Of a stretch of DNA of 64,000 nt, positions 22,946 to 34,948 are shown piece by piece. The stretch comes from Acanthopleura granulata (Eukaryota > Mollusca > Polyplacophora > Chitonida > Chitonidae). The stretch's first letter is position 1; each line of letters opens with the position of its first letter. Position numbers and translations under genes: made by a program. The stretch covers positions 2,963,653 to 3,027,652 of the forward strand of contig JABBOT010000015.1 in NCBI GenBank assembly GCA_016165875.1, given 5' to 3'. The notes beneath the pieces were generated by a model. That model worked only from the letters and a program-made list of their open reading frames with translations, did no database searches and was not told the DNA's origin.

Positions 22946-23807
22946 ATGTATACGCCATATACACGATTCTTTGGTAGTTTTTAGTACTTCATCGAAAGAT
23001 CACATCAGGGGGCTCATGTGCTACACATTAAGGTTTTAATTTGGGCAATGTGCTGGCAATAAATTACGGACATTGGTCAAATCCATTGAGGCAAGCTCAG
23101 GCGACTGAACCAGAGACGACCACTATCAACCACTTGAACAACCTGGAACGTCCAGGGCCTGATTACTCAAATTATGTTGGACAAGTCAGTATTTTGAGGT
23201 GTTAAAATGATATACACAAACACAAACACAACTGGATGGGAGAAAAGATTATATATTGATTACGTGCATCGGCCATTTGCTTTTAGCTCTCCCCGGAAAT
23301 GAATTCACATCGGCGAGAATGAAAAACAGAAGTGTCAGCCGTTTTGCATCGGACAAAAACTCATAAGCAGTCAAATAACACTTGACATGACATATGGCCA
23401 CACATGTCACCTCTTTAGCGATGTCACGTGCTCCTGCTGGATCACCAACTCGCACGCGGAAGGACACTACGTACTTTTTCTTACAGAACACATTATTTTT
23501 CACTCTTATCACTCTTATCATTCACTGGACCTTTTTATATAAAAGTAAAGTAAACACAATTGTGCACAGCTAATCTAAGAATAACCTGTGTCGGGTGTAT
23601 GAACTGATCAAAACGTGCCAAGGTCAAGTGCCTTGGTGCGTGCGCTTGCGTGTGCGTTTGCGCATGTGCTTTGAATGTACACCTGATGTGTCATTTATTA
23701 GAAATCAATATCCCAGGCATCAAAACAACCCAAAATTTTAGACGTGGATTCGACAATTTTGACCCAGATCAAATTCAGTAAACATGATTTGTAAATTTCT
23801 TGAACAG

Positions 23808-23900
23808 ATCTGGCTGGTGCTGATAACCAAGCCTGTATCAATGACATGGCCAAAGGCTCGACCGCTGTGATGGGCAGTGTCCACAAGCGTTTCGACATGG
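23808..23900 (+). CDS. unassigned internal exon
   Basis: 93-nt plus-strand segment between acceptor TTTCTTGAACAG and donor ATGG/GTAAGG. It is open only in the phase-1-in, phase-1-out frame, and reads LAGADNQACINDMAKGSTAV followed by MGSVHKRFDMG. Its balanced, non-AT-rich composition and good borders look like genuine coding sequence. One cysteine and no recognised motif. A phase 1-1 exon is the usual form for extracellular modules. No neighbouring exon could be joined confidently, so gene and function are unknown. Confidence 0.45.
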
Positions 23901-25061
23901 GTAAGGCATATCCGGGTTAACCGCTGTACAAAACTATTTTTAGCTTAAGATGTGCCCGCATAAATAATCCTTGTAGATGGATATTATAACCCTGGTCTGC
24001 TGACTTGGCACAAAGTACCTGTGCCGCTCCAAGCGTAGTTTTGGCACATGTCATAAACTATGTCAAGAGGTCATCCAAATTTTTGGTTTTCGTCCAAGGT
24101 ATTTTAACATCTTATTCTGCTGGGTCAGTACGAATGGCAAAAAACATCTACCGCAGATTCATTAGTAGATAGATTACACATTTTATAAAGAGGAAATATT
24201 TTATTAGACAGGTTCAATTATAACAGTGGAACAATACTCATTTCCACATGCATTACCTCAGCGAAAACGTGCATAGGTACTAAAGAAACGTTGCTTAGAT
24301 GCACAGAAGAAGTGAAACTCCCATCATTGTGTAATGATATCGGTAAAGAAGGAGGGGCTTTTTCAGAAACAAAAAAAAATTGCAACAAAAGAAAAAACAA
24401 AAGATGCATATCTGTATGTAACTGCCTTGTCCTTGACATTAGTCGGGCCTGGAAAATGTAGTCTATGCCCCAGTATAATGGCTTAATAAAAGTATGCGAG
24501 GGCGAGTTCAAACTAGAAACTATACACGAGAATATCTATATCCTGACGATGGGAAATCGAGCTTTTCTGCGATATGCATAAATTCATAAATATTCAGTTA
24601 GAGGGCGGCCCATTTTCCGAACTGCCATTTAAGAACATGCATATGACGTCAATATTGTTGCAAATACGTTAACTGGGCAACGCAAACATTTGCTTTCGCC
24701 GAGAATGCAATAAAATGACAACGTCTACTTCAGTGTTTTATATTCAAAACTTTGGCGAGTGGCTATCTATTATATTTATATATGGTAATACTCATTACTT
24801 CTCGTGTATACATTAATTTTCGTAGTATGGGTCGAAATGGAACGATTTTGAAAACTAATTATTACTTGAAAACATAAAGTCTCCAGATACGGATGGTGAC
24901 ATTTTCTGAAATTGCATGGGCCGACAGTAAGAGAAAAAACACAAAAGGTTCAGTTAGAATTGACTAAACCGAAAATTGTCCACGATAGCCTCTTTAACAT
25001 TATTGAAGGTTAGCTGCATGTGTGAAAACTGGCTGTCCATTGCTAAGACTTGCTGATTTAA

Positions 25062-25152
25062 TGAACAGAGGTGAAGAGGCTGGATTTCACTGGTTACCGG
25101 TAACCATTTGTCGACTGTCACAATGCTGTCGCTGCTCTCTACACTGTAATTT
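25062..25152 (-). repeat. R2 dispersed repeat
   Basis: Reverse copy: GGCTGGATTTCACTGGTTAC, CGGTAACCATTTGTC, ACTGTCACAATGCTGTCGCT, GCTCTCTACACTGTAAT. Confidence 0.65.
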
Positions 25153-25930
25153 TCTATACCGTGAAGAAAAGAACAGCTCTTTGTTCCGGAAGTGGATGGA
25201 CAAGCCAGCTGCTCGGCATGTATTTTGCCCTGCATCACACCGCTTAACACAGAGGACTTCCATGAAGAAGTCAGTGTAAACCCCATAGATAACAGCAACG
25301 GTCAAGCGACACAGACGTGGTCAGTTTGGCCATGTCTTCAGGAAGATCTAAAACAATAACGGAATACGGGCCTTTCTGTTGACCTATATCGGGTAAACAG
25401 TGCTTTACTGTACCTCGTCTCAGGGCCAGGTGTGAAATTCTTCGCCTGAACGGCTTAACAAAAATTAGAAGCTAAAAACGGGCGATTAAACTAAAGCCCT
25501 GGAGAGTCCGAGATACAAGTAGATCTGAGAGACCGGCATTGCACTTGACACTTAGAAGGTGTTCTAGAGAGAACAAGTAAGCGCTCTCAGATCCCCTTAC
25601 CTACCTCGGTCTTCATCCCTTGGTGAGAATGGTCACGTGTGTGTCTAATTCTGAGATTGACCAGCGTTTGAACCGAGGTCACAGGTAGCCAACGTGGTTT
25701 ATTAGACGATTTACGTTCCTTGTGTATTAACTTATCTTAACAGATGTCTTTATACCAGGGCTTTTTGGTATCAGCAACCACAGAGTCTAGTCTGACAAGA
25801 GATAAAGGTCTGTCTCTTTATATACCGTGTTGTAGACTTCCGCAAGAAGTGTCAGATACTTTGATTTACTTAATTATGCCACTGAGATCAGTTTCCTGGA
25901 TGGGGACCGCGAGATTGCCCGGGGAAATGG

Positions 25931-26393
25931 TCAGAGGTCAATTCGAGTCTGCAGCCCCACTAGTAAGGGTTTAGTGTCTTTGACCCCACTGGTCAGGGTC
26001 AATCCAATCCACTGCTCAATTCGAGCCTGCTGCCGTAAGGGTCAGGGTCAATCCAAATCTGCGATCAGTTCGAGTCTGTGGCCCCAACGGTCAGTGCTCA
26101 TTTCGAGTCTGTCGTTCCACTTCCATCTGTGGTAAATTCGAGTCTGTGTCCCCAATGGTCAGTGGTCAGTTCGATTCTGTGGTCCCACTGGTCAATGGTC
26201 AATTCGAATCTGTGTCCCCAATGGTCAGTGGTCAGTTCGAGTCTGCGGTTCCACTGGCCAGGGGCCCACTCGGGTCTGTGGCCCCATTGGTCAGTGATCA
26301 ATTTAAATCTGTGGTTCCAATGGTCAAGGGTCAATTCGAGTCTGTGGTCAATGGTCAGGGATCCATTCGAGTCTGTGGTCCCAGTGGTCTGTT
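25931..26393. repeat. 33-bp minisatellite
   Basis: Units of the type CGAGTCTGTGTCCCCAATGG plus TCAGTGGTCAGTT. Starts at 26139, 26172, 26205, 26238, 26271, 26304 and 26337 are exactly 33 bases apart, with 35- and 31-base units at the ends and degenerate units before 26104. Because 33 is a multiple of three, the array reads through in several frames as 11-residue repeats on both strands. I judge this an artefact rather than a protein. Confidence 0.9.
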
Positions 26394-26721
26394 GCACCTT
26401 ACTCAAAAACGCCAGACGACCGTCAATCTTTAAGACGGCACATTCGTCTCGGTTTAAACTGGTTGCAAACTGCCAAATGCGATATAAATGGGGTTAATGT
26501 TTAGGACTCAATGGTGAAAAACATTTCTTTGTTTTCCTATCCACAGAATCACACATTCCATAATTATAGCTACTCGGAAACAAAGAGAAAAGATTTGTTG
26601 TGCAAAAATTGCTCTTGGACTTTGTTGATCAGACTAGTTGAGACATGTTCCACAAGCTGTGCAATATTATGACACACGATACTCTAAAATCCATCGGTTA
26701 CAACTGCTAAAATATGTTGAG

Positions 26722-26979
26722 TCATAATCTCTTACAATTGTCGGAACCCCGTGGCACAATGTCTCCAAGCGACTCGGTGTAGAGTGCGGTAGTTCTAAAC
26801 GTAGCTTTATATAACCGCAAGGCCTCATCAGAACTCAAATGGTTTCCATGTTTACCGTTTTGAACAGCGTAAAGCCCCTGTTCTGGTAAAGACGTGCGTT
26901 TACCCTTATATCGATGCGGCTTAAGACAACTGTCGATGCACCTTTTTACATGGAAACATAAGCAAAATAGTGACGTCAT
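26722..26979 (-). CDS. small ORF, 85 codons, function unknown
   Basis: Single-exon frame from ATG to TGA with unusually even composition in its second half (LSSDEALRLYKATFRTTALY, then TESLGDIVPRGSDN) and four cysteines in the first 30 residues. No family recognised, no clear signal peptide. It sits alone between repeats. It may be a gene fragment, a retrocopy or chance. Confidence 0.2.
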   Translation of the reverse strand: MTSLFCLCFHVKRCIDSCLKPHRYKGKRTSLPEQGLYAVQNGKHGNHLSSDEALRLYKATFRTTALYTESLGDIVPRGSDNCKRL

Positions 26980-27879
26980 CTAGCTGTTAAATCTACAGGA
27001 CGAGATACGCGCTTTGCAGAGCAGAAAGGTGTGCAAAAGGTTTTACTCTGGGCAAAATGAGTCGCACACCAGTGAATCGAAAATGTGTGCCATTGCTGTG
27101 ACACATGTACCAGAAAAAGTAAAGGCAAAACACGAAGACCAAAAAGCCTAGTTTTGTGTGTGTAATTTGTAGGTAAGCCTGCATAACAGTTCTTAATTGC
27201 TGACTAAGCAACCATAAATATCATTCGTGTTTTATCTCATTTGTGTATATGATCGCAGCAAGAAATTAACTTTAATTTAAGCTTAAAGATACGTTCTTTC
27301 GGTCCGCCGAGCTTTGTTATGTCGTCAGCGATTTCGACTACCAGTCAGCTTTTATAATTCATTGCGATAGTAGAGATTTGATACGTGGTACACATCCCAG
27401 GGAAACGCTCCTTGGGAAAAAAAAGATTACACAAGTCAACACTAAAGCTTACGAATGATAGCATTTCCAAAAAGTAAAGAAACAAAAATGTAAATAAATA
27501 TGAACAAGTGTTTGTCAATGTGGTGATTTTCGGCCACATATATAGGCTAACCTTGAAGACAGTAGATGGAGATTCCTTGAAAGGTGAAGTAACATAATCC
27601 TCTTTATGAGCTTCTCTATTTAAGAGTGTGAATCAATCTGTTTCATATTGGGAATAAACCAAACAAAAAAGCATAAACGCCGTGTGTTTTGGCACGACAT
27701 TGCTTCTTAACGCTCAACCCAGGATTTGCGCAGGCAATAACGTTATGAAGCCTGCGTGACCGCGCGTCGATTTAGCATTAGACTCGTACATACAGGTTTA
27801 TTTGGCTTGAACGAGAGGTAGACGCATTTGTTTACTTAACCTATGCGTAAGTTTGGGTTAGGTTAAATATTCGAGGTTA

Positions 27880-28000
27880 GACTGAAAATAGACTGGTGTA
27901 CTAACAACCATTCGTATACTAACCTTCAACCATATTAATGGATGTGCCAGGTCAATAATCGCAGGACCGATTGCCAAAACAATCCTCTTATATACATAAA
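27880..28000 (-). repeat. R3 dispersed repeat
   Basis: Reverse copy: CAACCATTCGTATACTAACC, then TTAATGGATGTGCCAGGTCA and ATAATCGCAGGACCGATTGC, with AAAACAATCC at the end. Confidence 0.55.
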
Positions 28001-29923
28001 TAATAAAAGCGAAGCTGTAAAATAATATGTGCAACCACGGTACTTTGAAATTTACGGACAGCATTTTGTGAAACTGCTGTACTGGGAAATGACATTAGGC
28101 GTTCTTGCTTAGGTTAGAGACCAGAATCTTAACTTACTCACTTATGTCTCTTTCTCATTTGTTTTGGGATTTTTGTCTCTTAACCAGATGAGCAAACTTC
28201 ATGTTTAATTTGCAAGGATTAAGGTGGAGATAATGTAAATGAGAGCACTTCCGGATCAGGGTATTGTCCGAGTCAACTGTCCACTGATTCCTTTAGGACA
28301 TGTACGTGGCTTTAACTCCACTGCACAGATCTTAAGCCCCATGCCCGGTCACCTTTCTCTGGCCCCAGGGACCGTGTTGTTGAAAACAGCACGTCCAAAA
28401 ACTTGCCCAGATCCGATATCCAAGCCCGTAACGAGGAAACGGGAAAGCACAAATCAAATGTTACTATTCCAATCTTGTTTTCTTCTTGGTTTTTTTCGTA
28501 TCCTTTCCCACAGGATGCATGAGCATGTAGGGAGGATATCGTTGTTGTTTTTTTTCTTTTTTGTTTTTTTTTTTGTGAATGTGTATGCGGAGCGCATGGA
28601 TTAGCCCATGATACTCACGCTTGTGTTCTTGTCGTGGTAAACAACGGATTATCACGCACGGCGCGGGAAAAACGAGATTTTGTATGAGATGGTAATGACT
28701 TAATGTTTTGTGTTGTGTTGCCATGGTGGTCTTTTCTCCACCCATAATTAAGACTGAATAATGATTGACAGATTTGAACTCTCATTTATAGACGCGGAAG
28801 ATAATACCATTTATTAGTAGACTGGAAGAATCTAAAGACACATCCCGCCGAAGGAATTATACTCTTCACTTGAGCGAGAAGTCAGACCACTGAGCAAAGG
28901 AGTCATTTTAATGGAACACACATCGAAAATCGGAATTATCATTTTTTTCTGGCGTGTAAGTTATTAGGCATTAGGTGATATAATTTACGGTAAAAAAAAT
29001 TCATTTGCGTAGTTTTCAAAATTTATTTTTCTGTAACATTTCTCGTAAATCAATCAGGGCGCTATATAATCTAGACATAGTAACTTACGAAAAAATTCAC
29101 GTAAAATTAGTTTTTAACACGAATTTTGAGACAGTCGCCCATAGTTTTTAACACGCCACAGTAGCACAAGTTACTATAAGTTACAACATAAGTTACAACG
29201 CTAAAGATGCAAGCAATGATTTGTAGACGAATCGAGATGAGTTACATCACTATAGTCTCTAAAATAAATATTAGCTACTCCCTTAGCTAAACCAATTCAA
29301 GTGTGCTCCCTTGAAGGCATTCTTTGCAATATATGCAGGAAGCAACTGTTAGCAATATTATGTTTGCTAGGACTGAACATACGTTACGTCTTGAACCAAA
29401 ACTACTGTTGTGTGACATCTCTTCATTAATATTACAAACACCTCATAGCAAACTGCAAACGCCAAAGGCTTCAAACTTAGTGATAACTTGACTGACTCCT
29501 CCATCAATGAGATAATCTACCTTTTCCTGGGCAATGTCGGCGCGGTCTAAGCTAGACTGATCTTTCTTCTCTTTGTTTTACGGTTTGTCTAAAAGTCGTC
29601 ACTGTAAAGGCGGTAATGAATAAACAAGAGACCTCAGTCGAAATATTTTACGCGGAAAGTGTTCCTCCATGGATTGATCGTGTGTGACGCTAAACCCTAT
29701 GGTCGTGTCATCCATGTGGTAGTCCAGACGATTTTTCTGTTGAAGTTTTTTTATTGTTCTACTTCCTCTTTAGGCTGTGAATGTTAGAACACGCGTCCAC
29801 ACACAAGTGTGAATTTGCTTATTAACGCAAGGAAACAGAGGAATCAGGGAATTCAAACCACATGAGCTTTAGGATCATTGTTTTTTCTTTCGGTCCATGT
29901 GTTTTGTTTGTTTTTTTTTTTGT

Positions 29924-29955
29924 GGTTATTTCTTGTTGTTGTTGTTGTTCTTGCC
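29924..29955. repeat. T run and (TTG)n microsatellite
   Basis: TTTTTTTTTTTGTGG followed by GTTGTTGTTGTTGTTC. Confidence 0.8.
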
Positions 29956-31189
29956 ACATTGAGCTTCGTGGTTCTTGTTACCTTTTTCATTTTCTGAACA
30001 TTAACGTTGAAACTTTTATTTTCCAGATTTCCTGTCTCTTATCCTTGTCTTGGTTATTCGCGATTTGCTAGAGTATCAACCATTCAAAATAACATTCATT
30101 CTAGGCGATCAACATTTACAGCTACATCCTAAGCGCCTTAAGTGTGGTAGTCGTGTTGCGTCGTGTCTTGCTTCCGGCACATCGCAACGTTTTAAGATCG
30201 TTGAAATAATTCAGATTTTTCTACAAATTTACAAATGGTTTTTGAAGCGTACTGCTTAGCCCTGAAAATCGAGGCCCATAAAACAAGTCAAAATAAAACT
30301 CTGCCCTGCAAAATTTCTGTGGGAATTTCGGCGTAACACACGATATAAGACAGGAAAAAAATTCTGTAAAAGCGTTGTAGAGTAACACTGGGAAATTCAT
30401 GCGTGTGTTATGTACAACTTCAGCCAGGCCCGGCCTTAACATACACTCCATCTGTGCTATCCATAGTTTAAGGTCGCCTAGGATAAGATGGCATTTGCTC
30501 AGCCTATGCTCCGCAGCTACAAGTCTCGCTAGCAAGAGTTTACAGTTGCGCATCGAAGCCGCAACTGGTCGTAAGCAAACATTTGCTAGGTCGATGGTTA
30601 AGTAAACCTAACACGTAAACCTGTTGCGTGTTGCGGAAAGAGAGTGCGGAAATCAAAACCTGGCTCGTGACAAGTTGAGAAAAAAAAACGGCGAAACTTC
30701 AGCGAGACTTGTCAGTATAGATGTGTGTGCAGCCCTCAAGGGCAAAGTCGAAGCTGATTATGTCTCCACCGACAAACTCCGATCCGGAACAGTTCAAAAA
30801 TCGTTATGACAAGTTCACCAAAGTCAAATGGTAGAGTTGCGTCAAAGCCTCAAAATGTGCTGATGTAGGTTTTCAGCTTGTCTGTCGATAATCCGATAGG
30901 CGACAGTGTAATGAATGTATTTCTTCCGCATAATGAAACAATATCAACTTATAGCAAGTCATTCACTTGTAAGAAAACGTGAACGTTTCGTGAAGAAAGC
31001 GTTCCGTGCTTGAGGCCCAAACGACTAAAACACAGCATGTATTTTCGATTTTTGTAAGCACAGTTTTGTTTTAATATTCCCAGTATTTCTCACTACCTTC
31101 CCAGTGTTTCTTTTTTCCATGTACGACTGTACATTAAGTGTAGTTACTGAAGTCATGTGGTTTGTATTTATTTACTTCATTGATAGCTG

Positions 31190-31440
31190 TTTTACGCCTT
31201 ACGCCTGTTTTACGCCTCAAGAATATTTCACTTATACGTCGGCGGCCAGCATTATGGTGAGAGGAACCGGGCAGAGCCCGGAGGAAACCCACGCCCATCC
31301 GCTGGCTGCTGGCGGACCTTACCACGTACCACAGGAGAGGAAGCCATGACCTGGACTGGTGAGAGGCTCCTGGGTCATTGCGCTCCACTGATGCGCTAAG
31401 CACCTTGTGCAAGGAGCCCCCCCCCCCCAAATGCCATTCG
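31190..31440 (-). mobile_element. tRNA-derived SINE
   Basis: Plus-strand text: GAATATTTCACTTATACGTC, CAGCATTATGGTGAGAGGAA, GCCCGGAGGAAACCCACGCC, then GAGGCTCCTGGGTCATTGCG toward the tRNA-like head. A TTACGCC repeat precedes it and a run of ten C lies at 31420. The complete order matches the copy at 32.5 kb. Confidence 0.8.
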
Positions 31441-32384
31441 GTACATGTGCAGAGCAAATATAAACTGCCGACGCATGCATTATGTAGCAGGAGTGACATA
31501 CTTTTCCATGACACAGAACAGGAAGTTATGTAACAACTGATATCTTTTCGCGCGAACATACTTGGTTATTAAACTCAATAGCTTGATATACATCGGGGCC
31601 CTGACTAGCCCAGACACTTATAAATGGCTATATCGCAGAGCTTGTCAACCCTTAGACCGATGAGATCGCTCTCGCTGAAGTTTGACTACCTCAGGATGTC
31701 AGGAAGTTTATCAAATACCTGACGATAGGCGGCCACTATGTGTTTTTCGACCCCTTCTACTATCAGCCAATGCCCTACTGCATACACCTTAAAAATTAGA
31801 AAACATAGGAAGAAAAATCCATAAGGACGTTTCTCTTCCCTCTCTAGCTCGGCTCACTAATCAACCAGCCCTTGTCTATGTACGAGTAGGCAGTGTTTCG
31901 ATGTTTCATTTGAAAAGCCATCCACTCATTTAACAGTTGCTTACGGCAGAGGAAAAGCAAAAATACTTATCACATCATCTACCAACTTTGCCATATAGTC
32001 ATAACACTGTCGTAATACAAATCCAGTATTTCGCCCTATTTATTACTTACCACATGAATACAAATATCATCAAAACATCAGGAACACTCCCATTTTATAT
32101 GTATGTAATAAATATTGTCAACTTCATCCTTCATTTGTGGGTGTCAACAAGAATTAAGGGCAAAAAATTTTTACAGAACTTCTATACAATTCACTGCACT
32201 ACACTTGGTTTGTATGCCCAGTGATCGTGCTGTAGTTGCAGTTCTAAGCTAAATGTAAGGTTCTAGACACATACAGTATACAGTTGAAAATTTACCATTT
32301 ATTAACTGGAGGTACTAAAATACGTAGTTTTATTCTGAAATTGCCAAGTGACTGTTAAATTGTTTAAAGCTCAGAAAATATCAG

Positions 32385-32485
32385 TAGTCCAGACAGATTT
32401 CACCGGTAACTTGTGACCATTTGCCAACTATCACACTGTCGCCACTGCTCTGGTTTTGATCTCTATGCTGTAGTCTTCCGTACTA
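32385..32485 (-). repeat. R2 dispersed repeat
   Basis: Reverse copy: AGATTTCACCGGTAACTTGT, GACCATTTGCCAACTATCAC, ACTGTCGCCACTGCTCTGGT. It abuts the tail of the SINE at 32486, so the SINE appears inserted at the edge of an R2 copy. Confidence 0.75.
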
Positions 32486-32750
32486 TTTATTTATTTATTT
32501 AATTGATTGGTGTTTTACTCCGTACTCAGGAATATTTCACTTATACGACGGCGACCAGCATTATGGTAGGAGGAAACCGGGCAGAGCCCGGGGGAAACCC
32601 ACGACCATCCACAGGTTGCTGGCAGACCTTCCCCGTAGGGCAGGAGAGGGATCCAGCATAACCTGAGCTTGAACTCACAGAGACCGCATTGGGGGGAAAC
32701 TTCTGGGTCATTACGCTGCGCAAGCACGCTAACCAACTGAGTCTTCTGTA
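32486..32750 (-). mobile_element. tRNA-derived SINE, near full length
   Basis: On the minus strand the head (about 32745-32660) has an A-box-like ACTCAGTTGGTTAGCG and a B-box-like GAGTTCAAGCTCAGG. The body passes through the complements of CCACGACCATCCACAGG and GAATATTTCACTTATACGAC. The end reads GAGTACGGAGTAAAACACCA followed by an AAATAAATAAAT tail. This is the reference copy for the family in this window and shows its transcription direction. Confidence 0.85.
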
Positions 32751-32889
32751 GTAATATAATTATTAACGAAATACAAGACAAATGGAACTTTGCACTAAAT
32801 TTATTGCCGGTTTTTCTTCTGATAAACTAGATAAAATGTCATATGTTTCTCAGATTTTTATAAGAAATCTAGATATCATGACAGATTTT

Positions 32890-33010
32890 TATACACCGAT
32901 CCTCAGCCATAATACACGTTCCGGGTGAATAGCGGCCAAATCGTTGTTTAAAATAATGATAAACACAAATCGCCAAGGAAGTAACAAAATATATGAAGTA
33001 GTCATATAAA
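32890..33010 (-). repeat. R3 dispersed repeat
   Basis: Reverse copy with CACGTTCCGGGTGAATAGCG, then GTTTAAAATAATGATAAACAC and GGAAGTAACAAAATATATGA. The distal part resembles the flank of the 33.9-kb copy. Confidence 0.5.
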
Positions 33011-33471
33011 GAAAAGCAGTCGGTTTCAGTGAAGCGTCAAGTTCGTAAAGAAATCTTCTAAATTTAATCAGAGACCTGATCATGTACCAGGTGAAGGCAT
33101 CCAGGAACTAGGCTTTTAATCTTAAACACTTGGTCCGATAAGCTTCTTTATCACACTTCGACGTCGGCTAAAATCATTGCTGCATGCAATATTGTCTTAA
33201 ATAGGCCAACGTATAATTGAACTTCGATCCGAATAGTGGTTAAGGTCAAATACTTAAATGTTTCGGCAGAGTGGATTGTCAAGATATTGTCCTTCTGTTT
33301 TTATAAGTGTTGCTCGTGGAAGTAACCCGTACGAATTGCACAAACGCAGCGTGTATATTTGGGGACCAGACCCACGCGCTTGCTCACCAAGATTCCTTAA
33401 ACGGCGATAATACATTCTTAACTCGCACGAATACGCTAAAGTGGATACATAGATAGGAATGTGTCCTCCGG

Positions 33472-33487
33472 GAGAGAGAGAGAGAGG
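33472..33487. repeat. (GA)8 microsatellite
   Basis: Eight GA units in a G-rich stretch. Confidence 0.9.
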
Positions 33488-33904
33488 GCAAACCTCTCAA
33501 AGGGCAGTGAGGTTGGGGGTGGGGAGAGAAGAGGATGAGCTCTACCCTGTGCGTACTTCTTGTTAAGAATACAAACGTTGTTGAATCGAAAGTATCGGCG
33601 AACATCGTGCAGGACGTAATATAAACTTGTATAGCGAGGACAGCTAAACAGCCTAGTCCAGAGGCAAACATCCGTTAAATTCGGCCATAATGCAATGACA
33701 TAACTTTAGTGGACAAAGTTGTTTAGAGGGGATTTCCTATTATCGATGTCAGATGGCCAGATAACAGCCTTGACAATGCCACATGTAAAGATTGTCCGGC
33801 TTTCGAATGTCGCCGGTATAGATAAAACTAAGTGCGTAACAATTGATTAGGCAGAGCGTTTAAGGCGTCAAACCGAAATCTACGCCTAATAGCTCATACG
33901 TTGT

Positions 33905-34075
33905 TAGCATAAGCGTGGAAACCGACATTCGTATACTAGCCGTCAACCAAAGTGGGCGTTCAGGGTCAATAATAGCAAAGACCAGTTTCCAAAAACAACA
34001 AATTACACAAACCACCAGAGAAGTAAGAAAGCATATAAAATATAAAAATTAATTATTATTATTATTAATTCATGC
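33905..34075 (-). repeat. R3 dispersed repeat with (ATT)n tail
   Basis: Reverse copy: CGTATACTAGCCGTCAACCA, AAGTGGGCGTTCAGGGTCAA, AAAGACCAGTTTCCAAAAAC, CACCAGAGAAGTAAGAAAGC, then ATTATTATTATT at 34053. Another partial copy in the same orientation follows at 34090-34165 (CCGTCATCCAAAATGGGCGT). Confidence 0.65.
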
Positions 34076-34344
34076 CTTTGGCCTGCCTTTTAAATCAATA
34101 TCCGTACACAGAACCGTCATCCAAAATGGGCGTTCCGGGTGAGTAATGATATAACTAATTTCAGTTGGTAAGTAAAACTAGCTGGACAAATTCTGTTTTC
34201 ATAAATGATGGAAAGACACAAGGAATGTTCTTGGGAGCTGAATTAAATCATTAAAGCATGGATAAAAAGCTTGTAATAAGCCGATAATTACATCGGTAGT
34301 GTTGAAAGAACCTTTATAATCGCCTATAATTGCCTTTTTTCTGT

Positions 34345-34470
34345 CAGTTCTTTGGTGATTTGTGTTATTTGTCGATTTTGGAAACTGGTCTTCCGACTAT
34401 TGACCTGGAACGCCCATCTCGTTCAAGGCCGGTATACGAATGTCGGTTTCTTCGCATAGGTTCCACGCCG
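34345..34470 (+). repeat. R3 dispersed repeat, good copy
   Basis: TTTGTGTTATTTGTCGATTT, TGGAAACTGGTCTTCCGACT, ATTGACCTGGAACGCCCATC, CGGTATACGAATGTCGGTTT. It faces the reverse copies at 33.9-34.16 kb, forming a loose inverted pair. Confidence 0.7.
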
Positions 34471-34660
34471 TTCTCAAGAATATTTCACTTTTCTGAAAAG
34501 TGGCCAGGTTTATGGGTGAAGGAAACCATATAGAGCCCGGTGGAAACCACCGGAACCGACCAGGGCCCTGGCTTAAAGCCGTGGTCGAACCAGCAGTCGG
34601 TAGACTCGAACACGAGACCTCCATGACCAGGGTTCTGGTGGTGTCTGAACTAATCCAGCA
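34471..34660 (-). mobile_element. SINE, variant body
   Basis: Plus-strand text: GAATATTTCACTTTTCTGAA, GAGCCCGGTGGAAACCACCG, CTGGCTTAAAGCCGTGGTCG, then the tRNA-like CTCGAACACGAGACCTCCAT. It lies directly against the R3 copy, so the two may move as one unit or one inserted next to the other. Confidence 0.65.
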
Positions 34661-34880
34661 ATTGACTGAAAGGCCGGCAAAGATCTTGTATATTGTTTCA
34701 CTGGTTTAGAGCTTGAACTGTCATTTGTATACTTCGCTTAGTACTCAGGTTGTCATATGAGAACTGAATGTCAGTATCAACTATATGATCTATCTGCGAC
34801 TAAGCCCAAGACTTTGGGTGTAAGAGATAGCATTTGGTTTTTCAAACACAGAACATCTCTGTCATTTTTTTCTTGTAGTA

Positions 34881-34948
34881 CCAGATTCCAAATGGCAATT
34901 CCAATTAAGCAAAATGAAGACACAACGCCTTTGGACCAGGACGCGTAA
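34881..34948 (+). CDS. possible terminal exon
   Basis: After a long pyrimidine tract (TTTTTTTCTTGTAG) an open frame reads TRFQMAIPIKQNEDTTPLDQ, then DA and TAA. The exon start lies a few bases downstream of the tract. It would be a short C-terminal tail; support is the acceptor and composition only, and no upstream exon was found. Confidence 0.15.

Larger units (their letters stand above)
18934..23807. other. region upstream of the known protease exons
   Basis: No confident exon. It contains a SINE at about 18985, a hairpin at 19288, a tRNA-like element at 19593, R2 copies at 20.9, 21.3 and 22.8 kb and a TTTAAT-rich block at 22.1 kb. A 44-nt minus-strand segment at 22715-22758 has an acceptor (CACTCTGTAG) and a donor (GTAAGG) around FLTSCVKYESDDTS. 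It ends in phase 0, so it cannot join the phase-1 protease exon directly. Confidence 0.5.

Noticed and set aside
26078..26497. Plus- and minus-strand ORFs of 95-139 codons with 11-residue repeats
   Set aside because: Produced by the 33-bp minisatellite, open in several frames at once, without a promoter or splice context.
31104..31559. ORFs on both strands near 31.2 kb with RRISEIFL-type sequence
   Set aside because: The same peptide pattern recurs at 19.0, 32.5 and 62.0 kb because it is translated SINE body.
32660..32750. Functional tRNA gene
   Set aside because: A and B boxes are present but no complete cloverleaf; the sequence continues into a SINE body and tail.
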